DNA from: Phascolarctos cinereus
Lineage: Eukaryota; Chordata; Mammalia; Diprotodontia; Phascolarctidae
Assembly (NCBI RefSeq): GCF_002099425.1
Contig: NW_018344068.1
Span: forward strand, 4,073,501 to 4,137,500
DNA length: 64,000 nucleotides
Direction: 5' to 3'
Shown here: positions 50,947 through 60,895 of the stretch, in pieces
Layout: every line of letters starts with the position of its first letter
How positions within the stretch are numbered: the stretch's first letter is position 1
The notes under the pieces: model-generated
Seen by the model: the letters and a program-made list of their open reading frames with translations, nothing else
Told to the model about the DNA's origin: nothing
Database searches by the model: none
Made by a program: the position numbers and the translations under genes

Positions 50947-51135
50947 CAGCATGATATCACAGAAAGAGCACCGTAATTGGAGTCAGAGGACTTGGGTTAG
51001 AATGCTAGTTCTGATCCTTATTACCTGTGTGACCTTATGGAAGTCTTTCCCCTTCTCTGCATCTTGGTTTCCTTCTCTATAAAATGAGAGTGTTGACTTG
51101 TGATCTGGGAGTTTCCTGTTAGTTTTAAAATTCCA
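50947..51135 (+). mobile_element. MIR3-like SINE
   Basis: GCATGATATCACAGAAAGAGCACC, GAGTCAGAGGACTTGGG, ACCTGTGTGACCTTATGG, TTGGTTTCCTTCTCTATAAAATGAG. Confidence 0.82.
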
Positions 51136-51210
51136 TAATTATTCATAGATATCAGTGAACATTCCCACTCACCATGAAGACAACACAAAAGGAGACCCCG
51201 AACCAAATAT

Positions 51211-51510
51211 TCCTTCCTTCCTTCCTCCCTCCCTCCCTCCCTCCCTCCTTCCCTCCCTCCCTCCCTCCTTCCTTCCTTCCTTCCTTCCTTCCTTCCTTCC
51301 TTCCTTCCTTCCTTCCTTCCTTCCTTCCTTCCTTCCTTCCTTCCTTCCTTCCTTCCTTCCTTCCTCCCTTCCTCCCTTCCTCCCTTCCTCCCTCCCTCCT
51401 CCCTCCCTCCTTCCTTCCTTCCTTCCTTCCTTCCTTCCTTCCTTCCTTCCTTCCTTCCTTCCTTCCTTCCTTCCTTCCTTCCTTCCTTCCTTCCTTCCTT
51501 CTTCCCTTTT
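51211..51510 (+). repeat. (CTTC)n/(CCCT)n homopyrimidine array, about 300 bp
   Basis: Two long CTTC blocks separated by CCCT/CCTC-rich units, with almost no purine on the plus strand. The frames on both strands (P/S/F/L on plus, K/E/G/R on minus) are artefacts. Confidence 0.97.
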
Positions 51511-51599
51511 TTTCCTCCTTGCATTCCTTCTTGCCTTTTTTTTTAACCTTTGCTCAATCATTATCTTATTTCTATCCATTGAGTGAAGAAAATCCCCCC

Positions 51600-51800
51600 C
51601 CCAAAAAAAAAAACTGGGCCCAGCTACTGTGGATTCCATTGTCAGCTTTATGCAGATGATTCTCTATGTCCATCTCTCCTTTGTCTTTCTGTCTCTCTGT
51701 TTTTCTCTCTCTTTGTCTCTCTCTCTCCTCACATTATTAGCTGCCTGCTAAATGTCTTTCCTAGGTGGCCCTTTTTCATTAGCCAGCACCCTATTTCAAG
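51600..51800 (+). pseudogene. L2 reverse-transcriptase fragment
   Basis: The frame at 51583-51840 reads G-F-H-C-Q-L-Y-A-D-D-S and, after an S/L-rich CTCT microsatellite, I-I-S-C-L-L-N-V-F. These match the L2 RT catalytic segment (HGF-YH-LYADDSQ) and the following SNCLLD-S-W region. Both catalytic Asp are present, yet the frame is interrupted by a microsatellite and lacks the rest of the enzyme. A LINE fossil. Confidence 0.7.
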
Positions 51801-51959
51801 TGCTATGGTTCACTTCATGGCTAAAAGTGGCTACCGATAAATGAACTTCCACCTGTAGAAATGAGGCTAAGTGGCAGATCAAGACAATATTATTATTGTT
51901 GTCAGTATTTTGATTATCTCACTCCTCTCATTGCTTTTGATGGTTCTGAGATGGTCCTA

Positions 51960-52210
51960 TCATTCTTTTATGTTTAATGTTTATTTGACTTTTCAATAGG
52001 TAGAAATATTCTTCTGACAATTGCACTGGTAGAAATACTATTCTCTTCTATTTAATGTGTTACTGATTTTTGCACAAGTTGCTCAGAAACGTCATTACTT
52101 TAAATTTAATTTTCTGCTGACTTTTGCATAGGCTGAAATGTTTGACTAACTACGGCATGGGTAGAAATATCATCCCTTTAACTTAACGTTTTACTGATTT
52201 TTCACAAGGA
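51960..52210 (+). repeat. Degenerate AT-rich tandem repeat
   Basis: GGTAGAAATA-T recurs at about 52000, 52029 and 52159. (G)ACTTTT / TGATTTTTGCACAAG / TGACTTTTGCATAGG / TGATTTTTCACAAGG recurs at about 51988, 52063, 52119 and 52195. Units of roughly 50-75 bp, strongly diverged. Origin unknown. Confidence 0.6.
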
Positions 52211-52223
52211 GGAATGATGCCAT

Positions 52224-52339
52224 GAAGGGAGGAAGGAAGGAAGGAAGGAAGTAAAGCAGGAAAAGGAGGAAGGGAGTAAGGAAGGGAAGGAAGGAAGGGA
52301 AGGGAAGAAGGAAAGAAAGAAGAAAGGAAGGAAGGAAAG
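52224..52339 (+). repeat. (GGAA)n purine microsatellite
   Basis: Mixed GGAA/GGGA units, immediately right of the degenerate tandem repeat. Confidence 0.95.
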
Positions 52340-52344
52340 ATGAG

Positions 52345-52490
52345 AAAAAACATTTATTAAGCATGTATTATACTCTAGATACTGTGCTATGCAATTTACA
52401 AATATCTTATTTACTCCTTACATCAACCCTGGGAGGTAGGTGGTATTATTATTCCCATTTTACAGATGAGGAAAATTAACCTGACAACTG
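52345..52490 (-). mobile_element. MIR SINE fragment
   Basis: CATTTATTAAGCATGTATTATAC, GCAATTTACAAATATCTTATTTACTCC, CCCATTTTACAGATGAGGAAAA. Confidence 0.82.
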
Positions 52491-52935
52491 AACAAGCCAT
52501 TATCCTATTCTTTTGTCCAAATAAATTAGTAATTGACATGGCTCAGGTAGATAAAATAACTGCCTTTTGTAGTTGGGTAAAAGTGTTAGATGTAAACTTT
52601 GTAAACTTTGTAGGCTTACTGTAAGCATCCTTGGCACAACTCTAGTAGCAGACAAGACAGTGGGATGGTATCTACCTCTCTCTGTTCCCACATAATTTTG
52701 ATCTCTTCTGCAGGGCCTCTATAGTTTGAAAACTTTTCATTGTATGTAGTCAGGAGGTTGCAAATATTTAGCATGCTGACACCTAAGGTTACATTGGTAA
52801 GATATATTATTAACAAACAATACGTTATTGTTAATATATTATTATTATCAATGTAAATGATAATAATTATCTACTGGAGCTGCAAGTGCACCCCCTAATT
52901 TGAGACTCCTTTCTTAAGTAGAAGAAACTATTGTT
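52491..52935. other. No recognised feature
   Basis: No gene or confident repeat. Confidence 0.4.
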
Positions 52936-53205
52936 GCAGCAGCTAGGTGGATAGGGTACTGGGTTTGTGGTCAGGAAGACCCAAGTTCAAATTCAGCTGA
53001 AGACACCTACTTTGCTGTGTGATCTTCATCAAGTCATTTTAGCTGTCTTCCTCAGTTTCCTTGTCTGTAGAATGGGATAATAACAGCATCTACCTCCTAG
53101 GGTTGTTGTAAGGATCAGCTGAGATAATAACTGTAAGGTACTTAGAACAGCGGCTGGCATGTAGTAAGCACTACATAAATGTTAGCTATTATTATTATCG
53201 TCATT
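52936..53205 (+). mobile_element. MIR SINE, full length
   Basis: GCAGCAGCTAGGTGGATAGGG head, GAAGACCCAAGTTCAAATTC, CAGTTTCCTTGTCTGTAGAATGGG, GGTTGTTGTAAGGATCAGCTGAG, TTAGCTATTATTATTATC tail. Confidence 0.88.
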
Positions 53206-53607
53206 ATCATATCGAATGTGATGTATTATGATTATTTTTTGCTTGCAAGCTAAGAGTTAATCATTTTCTTTGAAGCCTAGAGGCTTGTGGTCTCATGAAA
53301 TTTCTTATCAAAATGCAAAAAGGTTTTCTTTTTCTTTTCTTCCAACTTCTGTAAAAGCCTTTGACCAAATGCTCTAAGATAATAGTAGCTTCTGTCCGGG
53401 TTGTTCTCAGGATACTTATCATCGTTCAAGCTAAGCAGATGGCCCCTCTGGAGATAACTGCCATCTTCCAATGCCACTTATCATGGTGACTTTCTCTAGG
53501 CCAGTGACAGAAACAAGTCAGTCATAGGTTTCCCCATGGGCAACATAGATCTACATCTGATGCTGATAAGGGCCAAAGACCAGTGATGAATGTGGAAAAG
53601 ACTGTCC
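53206..53607. other. No recognised feature
   Basis: No gene. The 66-codon minus frame at 53277-53477 has no recognisable domain, although its C-terminus-like KKKK run makes it look deceptively protein-like. Confidence 0.4.
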
Positions 53608-53858
53608 CTAAGTGGCTCGGTGGATAGAGCACTGGGTCTGGAGTCAGGAAGACTCAAATTAAAATCCAGCTTCAGATACTTACTATCTATGTGACCCTGG
53701 GCAGATCACTTAACTTCAGTCTGCCTCAGTTCCTTTGTCTTTAAAATGGGGTTAATAATGGCACCAGTCTCCCAGAATTGTGATGATCAAATGAATAATA
53801 TTTGTAATGTGTTGTTTCTCAGACCACAAAGCTCTATATAAATGCTAACTAGCTATTG
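53608..53858 (+). mobile_element. MIR SINE, full length
   Basis: TGGCTCGGTGGATAGAGCACTGGG head, ACTTACTATCTATGTGACCCTGGG, GTCTGCCTCAGTTCCTTTGTC, TATATAAATGCTAACTAGC tail. Confidence 0.87.
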
Positions 53859-54356
53859 AGCCAATTAGCACTCAGAAAAGACTGTCTGTAAGCTTAGTTA
53901 TGTGCCAAGTGACCAATTAGTGCTTTTAAACTTCAAGAACACTTAAATAGTGGTGGCTTCACTGATAAGGACTCATGTCAGAAGCAGAAATTTTCTACTT
54001 TATGAGCAGGAACAGTCAAGTTTCAAATTACATTGCTTCAGCATTGCTGTTGAAGACCAATCCTTTGATCCTCACAGGAATAATGGTACTTGTATTGGAA
54101 TAGAGAAAGCTAGCTGAGGACTAGGGAGAAAAACCCAAAACAACAAATTATTGGCTTGGAGTAGTGAACTCTTCATCTGGAAACACCTGATGAGGTTGCT
54201 GGCTGCTTCTCACTCTCTGAACTCCTTATATATCTGAGTCTGGCCGGCTGGAATTTAATTTTGTAATAACTCATTTCCTTCAATAAATCCCAGCAAAATG
54301 TGTGAGTTGGGTGTCACGTTTTAAGGGTGCAGAGGCAATGGTTATTATATAACTTC
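53859..54356. other. No recognised feature
   Basis: No gene or confident repeat. Confidence 0.4.
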
Positions 54357-54364
54357 ATTTAGAG

Positions 54365-54562
54365 CAGAGGCTCTTAATCATGGGCAATCTGGGGAAGCCT
54401 GTGGTCCACTTCTCAGAATAATGGTCTTAAATGATTAAAGGAAACGCTAAATTTCAATTAGAGGTCAGTGAAAATCAAGATATATTTTTCTCTTCCAAAT
54501 TCATGGAACCCCTAAAATCTATCCAAGCATCCCCTTGGTCCACTGACCTAAATCAATCCTTG
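54365..54562. mobile_element. hAT-Charlie-type MITE with perfect 8-bp target duplication
   Basis: CAGAGGCTCTTAATCATGGGC, GGAAGCCTGTGGTCCAC, AACGCTAAATTTCAATTAGAGGTCAGTG. ATTTAGAG flanks exactly at 54357-54364 and 54563-54570. Confidence 0.92.
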
Positions 54563-54649
54563 ATTTAGAGAGCACTAGCTAATAAATGTTGGGGAGTGAT
54601 TAAGAGAGGCTGATCATATCTCTAGCCCTTGGAATTTGCCCCACAAAAA

Positions 54650-54880
54650 CTTAAGCAACATCTTTACCTGAGAGTTTCATAGGTATCTCAAATTCAACTC
54701 ATCCAAAATGGGACTCATAGGCCTAGGGAGGCAGTGGTCCCCCAGTACACTGTCCTATTCAGCACACATCTGGAGTGTTGCATTCAGTTCTGGGCACCTC
54801 CATATGCAATCAGTCCTTCTACTGCCACATTATTGCCCTTCTCTCTATTAATATGTCTACTGCCCCAGTCCAGGACCTTA
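54650..54880 (+). mobile_element. L2 fragments with an L3/CR1 scrap
   Basis: GGTATCTCAAATTCAACTCATCC-AAAATGG is an L2 sense segment. CACATCTGGAGTGTTGCATTCAGTTCTGGGCACC (about 54765-54800) is an L3/CR1 sense segment. GTCCAGGACCTTATGACCTC is L2-like again. Confidence 0.55.
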
Positions 54881-55737
54881 TGACCTCAAGATATTGTTAA
54901 AAAGTTTAGTGGTTAAAAAAAACAACAACATGGAGCCAAGATGTCCCTTCTTCCTAGCTAACCAAAGGAGAATGTCTGATATCTGGAGGATGGTGGCTCT
55001 TCAATTGTTCTTAAGATCTTTGGGGCCTAAATCAGAGTTCTATCCCTAGAGCTTAGTCAGGCTTCTTTGCTGGCTGCCTATGCTTGCCTATGTAGAAGAT
55101 AAAGGGAGTCTGCTTTTAGAAGTGCATGATGATATATAATGGAAGGTTCTTGCTCCCTGAGCCAGAACAGGCTCTGGTTGTTTAATCATATGGACTTTTG
55201 ATTAGTTACTGAGCTGGACCTGAGGGGCATTCCAAAGTCACTAACTGGCCAAAGTGACAAGTTCTTTTCTATCTGAGTGCTGTTCTAGGGAGAGAGACAT
55301 GCTGGAAGCCTGTGGATGGATAGAGGCTTTCTATAGCTAAGGTCTGCTTATAGCCTGTGAATACTGCCTCTATTCTTTCCAAGGAGATTTGGGGATGTCT
55401 GTGACCTTGTGAGCAACAGGTTGGAATAGTGAGTCCATGCTGAGCTTTGCCAAAAGCTAGATAGTGAGAAGTCCCAAGTGTGAAAGTGTATTAAACAAAC
55501 AAACAAAAACTTGCTTTCTAGTTTCTCTAGAAATATTGATAAATTACATTTTTCTCCAAGAAAGCCTTTCTAAAATCCTTGAACAAGCCCCTTGGGAAGA
55601 TGTGTGATAAATGGAAGACATAAAGGCTTTTCTTAGCTACTGTTTTCTTCATATCACTGTCTCTCTACTTTGAAAAATTGGCCCTCCAAGCTACCTTTCT
55701 CTATAAAGAAAGGTTTAAGATATTGATGAAGGAAAGT
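54881..55737. other. No recognised feature
   Basis: About 850 bp without gene or confident repeat. Confidence 0.4.
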
Positions 55738-55990
55738 TAGGGCAGGTAAGTGGTGCAGAGAATAGAGCGCTGGGCCTAGAATCAGGAAGACTTATCCTCC
55801 TGAGTTCAAATCTGACTTCAGTACTTATTAGCTGTGTGACCCTGGGCAAGTCATTTAACCCTGTTTGCCTCAGTTTCCTGATTTGTAAAATGAACTGGAG
55901 AAGGAAATAGCAAACCACTCCAGTATCTCTGCCAAAAAACCCTCAAATGGGGTCACAAAGAGTCAGATATGAAAGAAATGACTGAACAAC
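55738..55990 (+). mobile_element. Long marsupial SINE
   Basis: GGGCAGGTAAGTGGTGCAGAG, GTGTGACCCTGGGCAAGTCA, GGAGAAGGAAATAGCAAACCACTCC, tail GACTGAACAACAG. Confidence 0.92.
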
Positions 55991-55992
55991 AG

Positions 55993-56095
55993 TAGAATGT
56001 AAGCTCCCTGAGGGCAAGAATTTTTTGCTTTTGTTTTAGTCTTGTCGTTTCTAAGCCATAGCCCAACACCTTGCACACAGCTGATGCTTAATTTT
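55993..56095 (+). mobile_element. L2 3' end
   Basis: AATGTAAGCTCCCTGAGGGCAAG, CCAACACCTTGCACACAGCTGATGC. Confidence 0.72.
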
Positions 56096-56120
56096 AACTA
56101 TACCAAGAAAGCCATTTTAG

Positions 56121-56274
56121 ATGCATTTTTTTTTTTGGGTGAGGCGATTGAGATTAAGTGACTTGACCAGAGTCACACAGCTAGTGAGTATTATGTGTCT
56201 GAGGCTGGATTTGAACTCAGGTCCTCCTGATTCCAGGGCTGGTGCTCTATCCACTACACCACCTAGCTGCCCCT
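56121..56274 (-). mobile_element. Short marsupial SINE with perfect 17-bp target duplication
   Basis: T-run, GTGACTTGACCAGAGTCACACAGC, head CACCTAGCTGCCCCT. CAAGAAAGCCATTTTAG is exact at 56104-56120 and 56275-56291. Confidence 0.96.
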
Positions 56275-56479
56275 CAAGAAAGCCATTTTAGCGGGCTGTA
56301 AAAGTCCAGGAAGGTTATTCCCTTATGCAAAGAAACTGTTAATTTTTGTTTTTGTTTTTCCCCTAGATAATAAAGAAATTTGCAAGGAGATCACAGGGCA
56401 GAAATGTGGCCGGTGCAAGAGCGCCTCACCTACAAGTGTCTAAGCCCATCAATATCTGAGCTACAGTGTCTAATGCAGA

Positions 56480-56655
56480 GGAACAGCGCCCTGACCTAGG
56501 AGTAGGAGGTGTTTTCTAGTCCTAACGTTGCTATTGTCTTGCTGTGTGACCTTGAGCAAGAATTGTTCCCTCTCTGGGCCTCAGGTGAATATGATGGGAT
56601 TGTCTGGGTAATCTCTAAGGTTCTTTCCAGCTCTTAACATCCATGAACTTCTTTC
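56480..56655 (+). mobile_element. MIR3-like SINE
   Basis: TTGCTGTGTGACCTTGAGC, CTCTCTGGGCCTCAGG, GGGTAATCTCTAAGGTTCTTTCC. Confidence 0.72.
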
Positions 56656-56658
56656 TAT

Positions 56659-56660
56659 GA

Positions 56661-56698
<38 letters not shown>

Positions 56699-56788
56699 CA
56701 TATATATACATATATATGTATATATATACGTATATATATGTATATACATATATATGTATATACATATATATATATGTATGTATGTATA
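56659..56788 (+). repeat. (TA)n/(TATACA)n microsatellite
   Basis: TA runs with interspersed TATACA and ATGTAT units. The 113-codon Y/I-rich minus frame is an artefact. Confidence 0.96.
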
Positions 56789-57345
56789 AAAGAATCCTCC
56801 CAGCCCAGAAATGTTATCAGTTCCTGAGAACTCTTCTTACCCAGCGACCTGATTTGCTCATTGCCACACTCCCTGATGTGACGAGAGAGGCTTAACAGTG
56901 AGGGAAACACATGAACGATCACAATGCAGGTTTGGTGGGATGAGAGGCAGGCAAGGGATCGGGGGGATGAGAAGTTCAGCCATGCAGGTGGGAGATGTCC
57001 TGATTACTTTCCGCTGACATGTACAAATGTGATACTAGCCATTAACTTTAATGACCTGCCATTATGTGAAGGGGAAAAAAAATCTAATTTATTGTAATTA
57101 TCTTAATTGTAACCCTGTGGTCTCCTTTGATGCTGCTGGCTTTCCAGACAGGTGAACAAAACATAGCTGAGGATCTATTGGTTTCTTTTTTTTTGTTATG
57201 TAAAATTCTCAGCATCTGATTAAATCTATTTCCAAGGATAACAGCCCCATTTAGAAGAGAGATCTGTTATTCAACAAGAATTCCAAATCCATGATAGTTC
57301 AGAGGGAAGGGAAAGTGATTTATTTTAATTTCTTAGGTAGAGAGG
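56789..57345. other. Repeat-free AT-rich block; candidate conserved non-coding DNA
   Basis: No recognised transposon. 57030-57270 is dense in homeodomain-type and related sites: ATTAACTTTAATG, CTAATTTATTGTAATTATCTTAATTG, CTTTGATG (TCF/LEF-like) and CAGGTG (E-box). This density suggests an enhancer-like element, but only cross-species conservation would show it. Confidence 0.42.
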
Positions 57346-57351
57346 CAGCCT

Positions 57352-57475
57352 AGCTAGTGGCTAGAGCACTGGCCTTGCAGTCAGGAGGACTTGGATTCAA
57401 ATCCTACCTCTGACATATCCTGACTGCATAAGACTTGGCAAGTCATATAACCTTTGAGTGTTACTGCACGTCATA
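57352..57475 (+). mobile_element. MIR/CORE-SINE fragment
   Basis: GCAGCCTAGCTAGTGGCTAGAGC head, GTCAGGAGGACTTGGATTCAAATCC. Confidence 0.72.
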
Positions 57476-57589
57476 TCTTTATGTTGCAGAGATGCAGATC
57501 CTTATGGGGCAGAAGGGATTACTCACTGGCAGTTCCTACACTTAATAAATCAATGATCTAGTCTAAAAAAAGGGTAGGCTCAGAATGCT

Positions 57590-57785
57590 GGTATAGTTGA
57601 AAGAACACTGGATTTAGAGTCAGGGGAATCTAGATTTGAGTCTTAGGTCTGTTATGTACTATCTGTGTGACCCTGGGCAAGTCACTTAACTCTGTTTGCC
57701 TCAGTTTCCTCATCTGTATAATGAAAAGGTAAGACTAGATAGATGACCTCTACAACCCCTTTCATTTTTCAATTTATGATCCCAT
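57590..57785 (+). mobile_element. MIR3-like SINE
   Basis: GTATAGTTGAAAGAACACTGG, ACTATCTGTGTGACCCTGGGC, CTCAGTTTCCTCATCTGTATAATG, GACCTCTACAACCCC. Confidence 0.85.
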
Positions 57786-57861
57786 GATGCTTTGCCTTGC
57801 AGCTCTAAGATGTAAACTGTTTGTTGTAATGCCAGGAGCCTGTATCAGTAAAAACAGGCTT

Positions 57862-58375
57862 CTATTGTAGAATCCTAGAATCCCAGAGGTGGAAGAGACC
57901 TAATCCAACCTCTCTCTGAAACAGGGAGTGTTGTCACTGTTGTTCAGTCGTATCCAATTCTTTGTGACCCTGTTTGGGGTTTTCTTGGCAGAGATACTGG
58001 AGTGGTTTGCCATTTCTTTCTCCAGCTCATTTTACAGATGAGGACACTGAGGCAAATAGGGTTAATTGACTTGTCCAGGGTCACACAGCTGGCTTCTGAG
58101 ACTGGATTTGAACTCATGAAGATGTATCTGTCTGACTTCAGGCCCAGCATTCTATCCACTGTGCCACCTGCAACAAGAGTACCATCTTGTGACATCCCTT
58201 AAGAAATGGTCATCCAGCCTGGGACTAACCATCTCTAGTGACAATTCTCTACCTCTCAAGAAGCTCATTTCACTTTTAAACAGGTCTACTTGTTTGGAAA
58301 TCCTTTCTCATCTTTAGCCCAAATCTGCATCTTTCTAACTTACTTTCACTGGTCCTAGTTCTTTCTTCTGGGTTT
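57862..58375 (-). mobile_element. L3/CR1 3' end split by a long SINE
   Basis: TAGAATCCCAGAGGTGGAAGAGACC, then after the SINE GGTCATCCAGCCTGGGACTAACC, AGAAGCTCATTTCAC-TTTTAAACAGG and GCCCAAATCTGCATC. Confidence 0.7.
57932..58169 (-). mobile_element. Long marsupial SINE
   Basis: Tail GTTGTTCAGTCGTATCCAATTC, then GAGTGGTTTGCCATTTCTTTCTCC, AGGGTTAATTGACTTGTCC, head CACTGTGCCACCTG. Confidence 0.92.
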
Positions 58376-58770
58376 GTGTATACACATACACATGTATATA
58401 TTTATGTGTATGTATACATATACATATATAAACACACTCATTTATTTACTTATTATCATTGCAAAAGATGGCAAACAGCTGTGTACAATTCAGAGTCTGG
58501 TTTAGGTGGTGGGTGTAAGGAGTGAGCAACTGTAGACCTTGGAGTTGATCCACTCCTGCATCATAGAGATTATGTGTGCGTGTGTGTGTGCGCATGTGCG
58601 TGTGTGTATGTATTTTATATCAGGTCAACAAGTATTTATTAAGCATCTACTATATGCCAGGTATTGTGCTAAGTGCTGGGGATACAAAGAAAGGCAAAAA
58701 CCAGCCCTTGCTCTCAAGGATCTCACAGTCTAGAGACCATTATGAAAACAAATATGTACAAAGATCTCAG

Positions 58771-58790
58771 TCTCTGTCTCTCTGTCTCTG

Positions 58791-58888
<98 letters not shown>

Positions 58889-59070
58889 CTCTTCTCTTTT
58901 TATCACTTCTCTCTTTCTCTCCTTTCTCTCTTTCCCTTTTCTCTCCCATCTCTCCTCTCTCACTCTCTCTCTCCCTTTTGTCTCTCTTCTCTCTCCTTTC
59001 TTTCCTCCTCTTTTTCTCACTTCTCTCTCTCTCCTTTCTCTCTTTCCCTTTTATCTTCTCTCTCTCTCTC

Positions 59071-59138
<68 letters not shown>

Positions 59139-59157
59139 TATATATATACATATATGT
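58771..59157 (+). repeat. (TC)n-(TA)n-(CA)n compound microsatellite, about 390 bp
   Basis: Long TC tract with TTTC interruptions, TA5, then about 22 CA units and TATA. It sits within L2. The S/L-rich plus frames and R/E-rich minus frames of up to 197 codons are artefacts. Confidence 0.97.
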
Positions 59158-59549
59158 AAAATAAAATAAAGATAATTGCAGAAGGAAGGCATTAGGATTA
59201 AGGAGGATTGGCAAAGGCTTCTTATAGAAGGTGGGGTTTTAGCTGGGATTTGCAGGAAACTAGAGTAGCCAGAAGATGTAGATGGAGAAGGAGAGAGTTC
59301 CAAGCATGGGGACAGCCAGAAAAAAAAATGCATGAAGTCAGGCAATGGACTGTTTTGTGCAAGTGGTCCAGTCACTGGATTACCAAGTACATGGAGGGAG
59401 TAAGATGTAAGGAGATTGGAAAGGTAGGAAGGGCCAGGTTGTGAAGGGCTTTGAAAGCCAAATAGAAGAATTTCTATTTGATCCTGGAGGTAATAGGGAG
59501 CCATTGTATTTTACTGCATAAGGAATGACATGGTCAGACCTTCACTTTA

Positions 59550-59714
59550 TTTTTATTTTTTATTTTTTTGCTTTTTTAGGCAATTGGGGTTAAGTGACTT
59601 ACCCAAGGTCACACAGCTAGTAAGTGTCAAGTGTTTGGTCTGAGGCCGGATTTGAACTCAGGTTCTCCTGACTTCAGGGCCGGTGCTCTATCCAGTTCGC
59701 CACCTAGCTGCCCC
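59550..59714 (-). mobile_element. Short marsupial SINE with 14-bp target duplication
   Basis: T-rich tail, GGCAATTGGGGTTAAGTGAC, head CACCTAGCTGCCCC. AGACCTTCACTTTA (59536-59549) / AGACCTGCACTTTA (59715-59728), 13/14. L2 continues across it. Confidence 0.95.
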
Positions 59715-60559
59715 AGACCTGCACTTTAGGAAAACCAATTTGACAACAGAGTGGAGGGTGGACTGGAATGGAGAGAGACTTAAGGCAAGGAGCTCAACCA
59801 GGCTATTTCAATAGTCCAGGTATGAGGTGATGAAGTCCTGCACCAGGGTACGGGCAGTGGTGACAGGGTCAGAGGAGAGGAAAGGATAAATGTGAGAGAT
59901 CCTGCAAAGGTGGAGTCACTAGAATTTGTCAACTAATTGGATATAAGGGGCAAGAAGAGAATGAAGAATCGAGGATGACACGTAGATAGTGGTGCCCCCT
60001 ACAATAACAGGAAAGTCAGGGAGATGGAGGAGGTTGGAGGCAAGATTTCTATGAGATGCTCAATAGACAGTTGGAGATGGGAGACGGAGGTCAGGAAAGA
60101 GGTGAGGGCTGGATACGTAGATCTGAGAATCAGGTGCATAGAGATTGTTGAATCCATGGGAGCTGATAAGGTCACAAAGTGAAATAGTATAGAGGGAGAG
60201 GAAAAGAGTATCTAGGACAGAGCCCTGAAGGACACCTACAGTTAGCTATTATGACCTGGATGAAGAAGAGCTGGTAAAGGAGACTGAGAAGGAGTAGAAC
60301 CAGGAAAGAGAAAAATCCCAAAAATCTAAAGAAGGGAAAAGAGGATAATGAAGTATAGAGGGCAGTAGGAACGTCAACAAGGATGAGGATTGAGAAAAGG
60401 CCATTAGATTTGATAATTAAGAGATCATTGGTAATTTTGAAGAGCAGTTTCAGTTTTAGGCAGTAAAATCATAGGTAAATGTTACATTTTCAGTCCACCA
60501 GATTATTTAAGGTATGTATAGCTAGGCTGCCTGCTTTGGGGACCATTCTTTTTGTGGAA

Positions 60560-60695
60560 ATGAACAAAACTCTAGTCTATATCTTAGGAAATCTCAGTTC
60601 TAGTCTTCACTTTGCCATGGATTTACTATGTCATCTCAAGCAAGTTACTTCTACACTAGGCCACAGTTTCCTCATCAGTAGGAAAAGGGGTAGGT
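60560..60695 (+). mobile_element. MIR3-like SINE
   Basis: AAATCTCAGTTCTAGTCTTCAC, ACTATGTCATCTCAAGCAAG, CCACAGTTTCCTCATCAGTAGG. Confidence 0.65.
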
Positions 60696-60706
60696 AGGTG
60701 GAGTGG

Positions 60707-60895
60707 GGTAGGGGTTCTTAACATTTTTTTTGTCATGGATCCCTTTGGCAGTCTGGTGAGCCTATGGACCTCTTCTCAGAATAATGTTTTTAAATGCATA
60801 AAATAAAATACATAGGATTATAAAGGAAATTATATAGAAATATAGTTACCAAATATTATAAAATACTATCAAAATACTAAAAATATAAGTTTGTA
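60707..60895. mobile_element. hAT-Charlie-type MITE, right end missing
   Basis: AGGGGTTCTTAACATTTTTTTTGTCATGG, CTTTGGCAGTCTGGTGAGCC, GGATTATAAAGGAAATTATATAG. No right TIR found. Confidence 0.8.

Larger units (their letters stand above)
58624..60470 (-). mobile_element. L2 LINE 3' half with RT motifs
   Basis: The 3' end (AAGTATTTATTAAGCATC, GTGCTAAGTGCTGGGGATACAAAG) lies at the left. The body continues through TTAGCTGGGATTTGCAGG, TAGGGAGCCATTGTATTTTAC and TATTTCAATAGTCCAGG. Read on the minus strand, 60115-60145 gives L-Y-A-P-D-S-Q-I-Y (RT LYADDSQIY with one catalytic Asp changed). 60205-60245 gives G-V-L-Q-G-S-V-L (VGVPQGSVL). The element carries a microsatellite (58771-59157) and a short SINE (59550-59714). 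Confidence 0.85.

Noticed and set aside
51021-51659. Frames of 143-167 codons (P/S/F/L or K/E/G/R repeats) at the CTTC array
   Set aside because: Tetranucleotide arrays stay open in several frames; purely compositional.
58576-59504. 197- and 163-codon frames rich in S/L then H/T
   Set aside because: They arise from the TC/CA microsatellite within an antisense L2.
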